Of a DNA stretch of 64,000 nt, positions 54,615-61,079 are shown one piece after another. This stretch comes from Roseovarius azorensis (GTDB lineage: Bacteria; Pseudomonadota; Alphaproteobacteria; Rhodobacterales; Rhodobacteraceae), in the NCBI RefSeq assembly GCF_900109455.1, contig NZ_FOAG01000009.1, positions 62,001-126,000 of the forward strand, given 5' to 3'. How positions within the stretch are numbered: the first letter of the stretch is position 1; each line of letters begins with the position of its first letter. The translations under genes were made by a program, and so were the position numbers. The notes under the pieces were generated by a model. The model was given only the letters and a program-made list of their open reading frames with translations, ran no database searches and had not been told where the DNA came from.

Positions 54615-55411
54615 CACGCACCGCGCTCACCGACCGGCCCTTTGCGTCAGGCCAGACGCGGCTGGATGACGTGTTGCGCAGATTCGCAACGCCCGCCGAT
54701 CGTCTGGTCCGCAAGCGCGGAACGCTGCCGGACGATCCCCGTTCACGGCTCAAGGCGCTGCTGCGGGAAATTGATGAAACCGTGCTCCCGCGGCGTATCG
54801 AACTGCATGTCAACGGCAAGCGACTGGCGCATCTGTCGGTATTCAATCGCCGCCTCGCTTCCGTCGAAATCGCGGCAAGATCCGCGCCTGTGCCGCAAGG
54901 CGGGATCATCGCTTCGGATTTCGCCGAAAGGCTTGCCGAGATCGCCGCAACCCGCGGAACACTCACCTGCGTAACCGCGCGGCAGCCCGACCAGCAGCAG
55001 CCGGCAGAATTCACCTGCTCCGTCGGACGGCTGAGGGCGATGCTGGGCTTCGACGCACAGCTTTGCGAAATCGACCGCCTGACCGAGATCATGCGCCCCA
55101 TCGCGATCGCACGATTGTCATGGACCGGCGAACCCGCGCAACGCGACTTCTCGGGCGACAAGATCTGGCGTCCGCTGCTCGAGGATCACGCGCGAAGGTT
55201 CCACAGCCAAGCCGGCGGCAGGAAGCTCGACCGCCTCCCAAGGGCGGGACAGGCAGAGGGGATCGCCATCCCCCTGTCCTCCGAGCAGCTTCTCATGGTG
55301 GCATGCCTCGCTGATCGTGGTATGGCCGCCATCCTGCCCCATGACGCCGGCCTCAAGGCGATCGTCTTCTGGCAGACCGCCAACTCACCCGAGCAGGAAT
55401 CGCCGGAATAA
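54611..55411 (+). CDS. Unrecognised 266-residue protein (last gene of the module)
   Basis: The N-terminal half is basic (RLVRKRGTLPDDPRSRLKALL) followed by RRIELHVNGKRLAHLSVFNRRLASVEI and a mixed alpha/beta centre. The C-terminal part has IAIPLSSEQLLMVACLADRGMAAILPHDAGLKAIVFW. No signal peptide, no membrane span and no motif I know. It overlaps the small protein gene by 4 bp, so it belongs to the same transcript. Cytoplasmic adaptor or effector are equally possible. Confidence 0.7.
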   Translation: MTRTALTDRPFASGQTRLDDVLRRFATPADRLVRKRGTLPDDPRSRLKALLREIDETVLPRRIELHVNGKRLAHLSVFNRRLASVEIAARSAPVPQGGIIASDFAERLAEIAATRGTLTCVTARQPDQQQPAEFTCSVGRLRAMLGFDAQLCEIDRLTEIMRPIAIARLSWTGEPAQRDFSGDKIWRPLLEDHARRFHSQAGGRKLDRLPRAGQAEGIAIPLSSEQLLMVACLADRGMAAILPHDAGLKAIVFWQTANSPEQESPE

Positions 55412-55443
55412 CCACATCTCCCCGCCGGTGGACAAAAATCGTA

Positions 55444-55519
55444 TGGTGCCCCCACACGGACTCGAACCGCGGACCTACTGATTACAAATCAGTTGCTCTA
55501 CCAGCTGAGCTATAGGGGC
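55444..55519 (-). tRNA. tRNA-Thr (TGT)
   Basis: 76 nt with CCA encoded. Acceptor GCCCCTA/TGGGGGC (one G-T pair), anticodon stem ACTGA/TCAGT with loop TTTGTAA, giving anticodon TGT, discriminator A. Its 3' end faces the kinase-GTPase module, 32 bp from the last stop. Confidence 0.95.
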
Positions 55520-55677
55520 ACGGGCGAGTGCTTACGCATTCCCGCAGGACAATTCAAGCCCAATCCGCGGCATCCCGGACCGCCCTTTCGACCGACACCG
55601 CATGGTGACGCGATTGCGGTTCACCTCGCCGCAAAAGCCCGTATAGTACGCCCGATCAACAAGAAAACGGGACAGGC

Positions 55678-56553
55678 ATGCGGGTCATAATCCACGCCGG
55701 GGCGCACAACACCGATGAAGACAGGCTGCTGGCCTGCCTTTTCGAGAACAGCGATCTTCTGGCGCAACACGGCACCCACCTGCCCGATCCGGTCCAGTAC
55801 CGCCGCGTGATCCGCGATATCGTGCAACAGGCCGAGAATGGCGCGCTGATGCCCCAGGCGCGCGAAGCGCTCCGCGAGGTGCTGGGCGATATCCGCGCGG
55901 CGAACCGTCTGGTGCTCTCGAACGAGGGCTTTTTCGGCACCCCCAGAATGGCGGTGGGTGGCGGGCTGTTCTACCGCGCGGCAGAGCAGCGGCTCGATCT
56001 CTTCCGGCAGATGTTTCCCGGCGACCGCATCGAGCTTTTCCTCGGTCTGCGCGACCCGGCCGGCTATCTGCCCGCCCTGCTGGCCCGGACCAACCTTGCC
56101 GGTATGGACGACCTGCTGCGCGGCTGCGATCCCGACCACATGCGCTGGTCCGAACTGATCGGGCGTATCCGCAACAGCCACCCCGAAATCGCCCTCACGG
56201 TCTGGTGCAACGAGGATACGCCGCTGATCTGGGGGCGGATCCTGCGCGCCATGGCGGGGCTGCCGGACGGCATCGACCTGGCGGGCGAATTCGCGCTCCT
56301 GCCCGAGATCATGAGCCCGGCGGGGGCTGCCCGTTTCCGCGATTACATGAACCGCAATCCCGGCCTGACCGATGCCCAGAAAGGCCGGGTCGTCGAGGCG
56401 TTTCTCGACAAGTTCGCCGATCACTCGGCCCTTGAGGAAGAGTTCGACGTTCCCGCCTGGACCGCAGAGACGATCGCCACCCTTACCACGCTCTATGACG
56501 CGGATGTGCAGCATATTCGCCAGATGCAGGGCGTCCGGCTGATCCTGCCCTGA
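55678..56553 (+). CDS. Conserved-looking hypothetical protein, sulfotransferase-like layout
   Basis: 291 residues. The N-terminus MRVIIHAGAHNTDEDRLLACLF is like the H-x-G-x-H-x-T strand-loop seen in roseobacter sulfotransferase-like proteins, but without a clear PAPS P-loop. DRIELFLGLRDPAGYLPALL mimics the 3'-phosphate-binding Arg region. The C-terminal part is helical. Function is not assignable; it may be a divergent sulfotransferase or glycan-modifying protein. No operon partner on this strand. Confidence 0.65.
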   Translation: MRVIIHAGAHNTDEDRLLACLFENSDLLAQHGTHLPDPVQYRRVIRDIVQQAENGALMPQAREALREVLGDIRAANRLVLSNEGFFGTPRMAVGGGLFYRAAEQRLDLFRQMFPGDRIELFLGLRDPAGYLPALLARTNLAGMDDLLRGCDPDHMRWSELIGRIRNSHPEIALTVWCNEDTPLIWGRILRAMAGLPDGIDLAGEFALLPEIMSPAGAARFRDYMNRNPGLTDAQKGRVVEAFLDKFADHSALEEEFDVPAWTAETIATLTTLYDADVQHIRQMQGVRLILP

Positions 56554-56563
56554 GGCAGGCGGC

Positions 56564-56824
56564 TCAGACCATCCCGAGCGCTTCCTTGTACATCTCCAGA
56601 ACCGCCTCTTCCTCGGCGATATCGTCCTTGTCGCGCTTGCGCAGCGCGATCACCTTGCGCATCACCCTGGTGTCATAGCCGCGCGCCTTGGCCTCGGCCA
56701 TCACCTCTTTCTGCTGATCGGCGATGTCCTTCTTCTCGGCCTCCAGCCGCTCGAACCGCTCGATGAACTGGCGCAGTTCGTCGGCGGTCACGCGATAGCT
56801 GCTGTCGGATGTCATGTCGTTCAT
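56564..56824 (-). CDS. DUF2312 (UPF0335) family protein
   Basis: 86 residues, almost entirely helical: YRVTADELRQFIERFERLEAEKKDIADQQKEVMAEAKARGYDTRVMRKVIALRKRDKDDIAEEEAVLEMYKEAL. This is the standard alphaproteobacterial DUF2312 sequence. It probably forms a coiled coil and may bind DNA or RNA; no role is established that I know. The start at 56824 gives the usual length. Confidence 0.92.
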   Translation of the reverse strand: MNDMTSDSSYRVTADELRQFIERFERLEAEKKDIADQQKEVMAEAKARGYDTRVMRKVIALRKRDKDDIAEEEAVLEMYKEALGMV

Positions 56825-56968
56825 GGGCTGCCTCCGCTGCGGATAGACGCCCTGACTAGCGCCGCGTGCTGCGCGGTGCAAGCGCGATCTGGGTCGCCCC
56901 CGGCTTGCACGAGGCCGGGGGATGGGATAGGCGCGTGTCGAGTTTTCACAACGCTTGGGGAACAGGGC

Positions 56969-57184
56969 ATGGAACTACTGATCTGGGGCGGTGCCGCCGT
57001 CTCGCTCGCCGGCCTGGCAGCGCTGGTCTGGTGCATCCTGCGCGTCTGGACCGTGCGCCGCGCCGGTGCCTCGGAAGAGGCCCTGCGTCAGGTGGTGCAA
57101 AAGGTGGTCCCGCTCAACACCGGCGCGCTCTTTCTGTCGGTGATCGGGCTGATGATGGTGGTCGTCGGTATCCTGCTCAGCTGA
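56969..57184 (+). CDS. Small two-span membrane protein
   Basis: 71 residues: a hydrophobic span MELLIWGGAAVSLAGLAALVWCIL, a polar loop with positive charges (RVWTVRRAGASEEALRQVVQKV) and a second span NTGALFLSVIGLMMVVVGILLS. Inner-membrane location is likely; function is unknown. The ATG at 56969 is preceded by GGGGAACAGGG. Its stop overlaps the convergent FadB-like gene end. Confidence 0.7.
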   Translation: MELLIWGGAAVSLAGLAALVWCILRVWTVRRAGASEEALRQVVQKVVPLNTGALFLSVIGLMMVVVGILLS

Positions 57185-59180
57185 CCGCCAACGCCACCCG
57201 GCCAAAGAAACCCTCGCCGTTGCGCACCATCGCCTCGATCATCGGCTGCGGCGCCCAGAGCGGCTCCGACACCGCCCGCAGCGCCTTCATGTCCTTGAGC
57301 ACCGCCAGCAGGCCGCGCTGATCGGCCTGAAAGAGCGGCCCGCCATGCAGCCGTTCATAGCCGTAACCACGCACCATCAGCACATCGAGATCCGAGGCGC
57401 GCTGAACCGCCCCCGCCGCCAGCAGCCGCGCCGCGCCATTGACCAGGGCCGCATGCAGCGCATCGCGCGGCGCCACGCCGCCCGGCACCTCACCGGGATC
57501 AAGCCCCGTTCCGGCCATATCCCTTGACGGGCGCGGACCCTCCGGCGGATGATCGTAAAACCCCCGTCCCGCCACACGGCCCGTCGCACCCCGCGCCAGA
57601 CGCTCGGCCAGCGGGCCGTCCCGGTCGGGCGGGCGCGCGCCGATCATGGTCGCAACCTTGCCCAGGCGCTGTGCAACCTGCGCCAGCCCCTCGATATCCA
57701 TCAGCAGGAACGGCCCATGGCGCAGGCCCAGTCGCTGCGCCGCCTGATCGACCCGCAGCGGCGTCAGCCCCTCGCGCACCAGATCGAGCGCGGCAAGGCA
57801 GAGCACCCCCATCATCACATGGCCCAGCCCCGGCCCCGCCGCGGGCAGCGCGGCGCGCAGCGCGGTGCGGCCGGTCTCGGCGCATAGCCGTGCGAGACTG
57901 GCCACATCGCCAGCCGCCGCGCCCTCGCCCACGGCAATCTCGGCCAGCTTCAGCGTCTGCGCCGGTCGATACAGCCGCAGCCCCAGCCGCGCGCCGCCCA
58001 ATCCCGCGCCCGAATCGAGCAGCGCGGTGATCCCACTTTCCGCGGGCCGCGCGGGCACGCCCTGCGGCACCACCTCGGCGCGCCCGTCGAGCACCAGATC
58101 GGCCCAGTCATCGGCCCGTTCCGGCACCAGTCGCGCCAGTCGCCTCTGCATCTCGTCGGTTTCCATCCTGCCGGCCCTGACCGCCCGCATACAGGCCTGC
58201 CGCACCTGCCGGGCCAGGTCCGCATCCTCGGTCCGCACCTCGCGGCCCGCCTCCAGGAACGCCATCGCCACATCGCCCAGCCCCGTCCCCGAAAGCGCGA
58301 TCCGCCGTAACGGGCGCACTTCGGCCCCGCGCAATTCTGGCATGCCGCCCGCGCGCCGTTCGGCCGCGTAGACGTACCGCTGTGCCCGCGCCTCGGGACT
58401 CTGCAGCCGCTCGTCAAACAGCACCTGCTCGAAATTCAAGCCTTGGGTAAAAGGCAACAACTGCGCCGCCTCGACCGCGCGCAGGATATCCCCCGCGGCA
58501 CCGGACGGCTTTTGCAGTTTCTGTTCCGCCGCCGCGATCGCATCCCGATAGGCCAGCGGATCCTCCAGGCCGCGCTCGCAATCGCAACTGCGCCGCCATT
58601 GCCCCTCATCGGCGAGACGGCGCGCCAGGGCCACCGCCTCTGCTTCCGGCGCGATCCCGACAAGCCGGTCGAACACATCCGCCAGACGCGGATCCTCGGT
58701 GCGCACCGTCTGACCCGACAACATGAGGTCCAGCGCCACCCCCGCCCCGGCCAGGCGCGGCAGGCGTTGGGTCACGCCCGCACCGGGCATCATGCCAAGA
58801 CCGATTTCGGGCAGGGCGATCTGCGCCCCCGCTTGCGCCACCCGCGCATGCGCCGCCAGCACCAGCGCCAGCGCCGCGCCAAGCGCGGCCCCGTGCAGCG
58901 CCACGACCACGGGCTTGGGAAACGCCTCGATCTCAGCGCACAGCGCCGAAACCGATGGGGTCGCCGCGGGCTGGTCATACTCTGTCAGATCCACACCGGA
59001 CGAGAATCCCGGCCCGATACCGCAGATCACCACCGCGCGACAAGCCGAATCTTCGGCGGCTTCGCGCAGCGCCTGCAACAGATCGGCCCGCAGATCCGGC
59101 GTCAGGGCATTTGCCACCGGCCGGTCAAGCCGCACGATCCGCACACCATCCTGTGTGTCCAGTTGAATTTGCCTCGTCAC
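57177..59180 (-). CDS. FadB-like enoyl-CoA hydratase/3-hydroxyacyl-CoA dehydrogenase fusion with eroded active sites
   Basis: About 667 residues. The N-terminal crotonase part keeps the oxyanion loop GIGPGFSSGVDL and Glu in ALPEIGLGMMPGAGV, but where FadB has a second Glu (GGGLE type) this protein reads ALGAALALVLA. The central Rossmann part has SGTGLGDVAMAFLEAG, a weakened GxGxxG. The dehydrogenase motif with catalytic His (HFFNPV type) is LRLYRPAQ here, so His is absent. The C-terminal helical part keeps RVAGRGFYDHPPEGP. So beta-oxidation activity is doubtful. The start chosen is GTG at 59180; ATG codons at 59207 and 59216 are alternatives. Confidence 0.78.
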   Translation of the reverse strand: MTRQIQLDTQDGVRIVRLDRPVANALTPDLRADLLQALREAAEDSACRAVVICGIGPGFSSGVDLTEYDQPAATPSVSALCAEIEAFPKPVVVALHGAALGAALALVLAAHARVAQAGAQIALPEIGLGMMPGAGVTQRLPRLAGAGVALDLMLSGQTVRTEDPRLADVFDRLVGIAPEAEAVALARRLADEGQWRRSCDCERGLEDPLAYRDAIAAAEQKLQKPSGAAGDILRAVEAAQLLPFTQGLNFEQVLFDERLQSPEARAQRYVYAAERRAGGMPELRGAEVRPLRRIALSGTGLGDVAMAFLEAGREVRTEDADLARQVRQACMRAVRAGRMETDEMQRRLARLVPERADDWADLVLDGRAEVVPQGVPARPAESGITALLDSGAGLGGARLGLRLYRPAQTLKLAEIAVGEGAAAGDVASLARLCAETGRTALRAALPAAGPGLGHVMMGVLCLAALDLVREGLTPLRVDQAAQRLGLRHGPFLLMDIEGLAQVAQRLGKVATMIGARPPDRDGPLAERLARGATGRVAGRGFYDHPPEGPRPSRDMAGTGLDPGEVPGGVAPRDALHAALVNGAARLLAAGAVQRASDLDVLMVRGYGYERLHGGPLFQADQRGLLAVLKDMKALRAVSEPLWAPQPMIEAMVRNGEGFFGRVALAVS

Positions 59181-59269
59181 AACGCACCCACCCGTCCGGC
59201 ACCACATGCAACGCAATTACAACCAAGTATGACCTTTTACGCAAGCGTCGGACGGCAAATGCAGAGCGT

Positions 59270-59479
59270 TCAGACCGGCATGTTGTCGAATTGCGCCTCG
59301 ATCGCCTCGCACAACAGCTGTTCATGCAGGCGCTTGGTCCGGGACGGGACCGCCTCGCCCTCTGATCGCAGACGTTCCATCATGCGCCGCAACTGAGGCT
59401 GATACCTGTAACGCGTGGCGCTTTCGGCCTGGACGATCTGATGTTCCAGCCGGGCAAGCTCGGTGGTCAAGTTGGTCAT
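59270..59479 (-). CDS. Small helical hypothetical protein
   Basis: 69 residues: MTNLTTELARLEHQIVQAE followed by RYRYQPQLRRMMERLRSEGEAVPSRTKRLHEQLLCEAIEAQFDNMPV. Nearly all helix and charged. GGGAGG lies six bases before ATG 59479; a second ATG touches the ribosome-binding site and is unlikely. Function unknown. It lies between the FadB-like and DksA-like genes on the same strand. Confidence 0.65.
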   Translation of the reverse strand: MTNLTTELARLEHQIVQAESATRYRYQPQLRRMMERLRSEGEAVPSRTKRLHEQLLCEAIEAQFDNMPV

Positions 59480-59570
59480 GGTCATCCTCCCTGGTGGCAT
59501 GGCGAGTATAGCGTAGTTAGGGTCACAGAAACACTCGTAACACCTCCCTGCAAAGAGATTGTGAACAGCC

Positions 59571-59897
59571 TCAGGATATCTGAGCGGCGCATTGCCGACA
59601 GAGTGGGGTTTCCGGCAGAATCTCCAGCCTCGCGGTGGAAATCCGCTCGTCGCACTGCACACAAACGCCATAGCTGCCATCCCGGATTCGCGCCAGCGCC
59701 GCGCGAATGCGTGCGATTTCCTCCTGTCCGCTCTGGCCCAGATGCTCCAGAACCTCATCGCCTTCGCGCTCAATGGCCATATCCGAGAAATCACGGGTTT
59801 TCGGGCAATCCAGCTCGCTTTCGATCATGTGGAGACGCGTGTCCAACTCCTCCAGACGCGCCATCAAGGCGGCGCGATATCTTCCAGTCTCCAGCAT
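59571..59897 (-). CDS. DksA/TraR-family C4 zinc-finger protein
   Basis: 108 residues. A helical hairpin (about 1-75, with acidic tip residues D and E near CPKTRDFSDMAIEREGDEVLEH) and a C4 zinc finger YGVCVQCDERISTARLEILPETPLCRQCAAQ. DksA-like proteins dock in the RNA polymerase secondary channel and modulate transcription with ppGpp. This one is shorter than DksA (151 residues in E. coli), so it is a TraR/DksA2-like paralogue. Start ATG 59897 follows GGAGG. Confidence 0.88.
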   Translation of the reverse strand: MLETGRYRAALMARLEELDTRLHMIESELDCPKTRDFSDMAIEREGDEVLEHLGQSGQEEIARIRAALARIRDGSYGVCVQCDERISTARLEILPETPLCRQCAAQIS

Positions 59898-59998
59898 CGC
59901 AATCCTCCGATTCAATGGAAGTATAACAAGCTTCGTCCGAGTCGTCCTTGATATAGGTCAAGCCCGCTGACCGGGCGCGGAAATCTGCGCGAGCGCTC

Positions 59999-61000
59999 TC
60001 AGATCCGCACCTGCGCCGGACCGGAATAGGGCACGATCTGCGCCCCCACCTCGCCGCGCGACTGCGGATCGGTGGTGTCCTGCGTGCCCTCCGCCGACGA
60101 CTCTGGCGCTGCGGGCCCGGCCAGCGTGCCGCCCTCCGCCGCAAGCAACCGCACCGCGCGCCAGCCGTTGATCTGGCCCAGATGAACCCTGGCCACCAGA
60201 TGCCCGCCGGTTCCGACCAGTTGCGCAGATGACAGCGCCTCGCGCGCCAGCGGCACGATCTGTCCCGGCCGGAACGCCCAGACATCCCTGAGCGTCAGGT
60301 TGACGCGCGCCATCACCGTGTCCAGAACCACCGGCGCATTGAGCGTCACCTCCCCGATCCCGCGGGCGGCGTGCGCCGCTCGCGTACTGTCCGCCTTTCT
60401 GGGCGGGGCCAACGCCACTGGCAGCAACAGGTCTAGCCGCCCGGTCTTGGCCCCCGGCCCCAGATCGACGGTGATGCGGAAAAGATCATAGTCGCCGTCG
60501 GTCAGAACCAGCGACAGGCTGCGCGGTTCCTCGACCCGGTCGCCAAAGCGAAAGGCGCGCGCCACATGATCCTCGAACCCCTCAACCATCCGCTCGTCGA
60601 ACCGTTCGAGCAGCGCATCGACCAGCGGCGCCACCATCGCCGCATCGGTGGGTGTCGCGGGACGGACCCGCGCCACCCCCGGCCGCACCGCACCCATGGT
60701 CTGCACCTCGATCAGCGCCGCCAGAAACTGCGGATCAAGCCGAAGTGCTGCGCGCGCGCCCTGTGCGCCGTCCAGCAGCACCAACAGCCCCTCTTCGCCA
60801 AGGCTGCGCGCGGCCTCGCCGGGCGGCACGCGCATCTGCTCGACCGTGGCCACATTCAGCGCCAGGTCGAAATGCGTGTCGGCGGCCTGCGCCAGCGACA
60901 GGCGCAACGCCTTGGCCGGCGACATCAGCCGCGGATCAGCCCCGTCGCGCGCCGCCCTGGCCTTGCGACGGATGACCGAATTCTGATCCTGCGATCCCAT
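59999..61000 (-). CDS. fliM: Flagellar motor switch FliM/FliN-type protein
   Basis: 333 residues. N-terminal RRKARAARDG followed by a CheC-like middle domain with LFDERMVEGFEDH-like region, LVLTDGDYDLFRITVDLGP, and the C-terminal SpoA domain: EVTLNAPVVLDTVMARVNLTLRDVWAFRPGQIVPL. The assignment to FliM is by layout; the conserved CheY-binding LSQDEID start is not seen, so switching may differ. It belongs to the cytoplasmic C-ring of the flagellum. No other flagellar gene is in the window. A CtrA-like box lies 56 bp upstream. Confidence 0.75.
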   Translation of the reverse strand: MGSQDQNSVIRRKARAARDGADPRLMSPAKALRLSLAQAADTHFDLALNVATVEQMRVPPGEAARSLGEEGLLVLLDGAQGARAALRLDPQFLAALIEVQTMGAVRPGVARVRPATPTDAAMVAPLVDALLERFDERMVEGFEDHVARAFRFGDRVEEPRSLSLVLTDGDYDLFRITVDLGPGAKTGRLDLLLPVALAPPRKADSTRAAHAARGIGEVTLNAPVVLDTVMARVNLTLRDVWAFRPGQIVPLAREALSSAQLVGTGGHLVARVHLGQINGWRAVRLLAAEGGTLAGPAAPESSAEGTQDTTDPQSRGEVGAQIVPYSGPAQVRI

Positions 61001-61055
61001 ACCGCCTGCTGCTGCCCGCTGCCACTGCCGTTGCGGTCACCCTAGGCAGGCTTTG

Positions 61056-61070
61056 TTACCATCCCCTTAA
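61056..61070. promoter_or_regulatory. CtrA-like box upstream of fliM
   Basis: TTAC-CATCCCC-TTAA, then C, matches TTAA-N7-TTAAC with one change in the first half. It lies 56-70 bp before the FliM-type gene start. CtrA drives flagellar genes in Rhodobacteraceae. Confidence 0.5.
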
Positions 61071-61079
61071 CCCCGGCAG

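Noticed and set aside
46427..55411. Type VI secretion regulatory cluster
   Set aside because: Kinase, phosphatase and FHA genes fit, but no Tss, Hcp, VgrG or ClpV gene is present in the window, and the GTPases are not part of T6SS.
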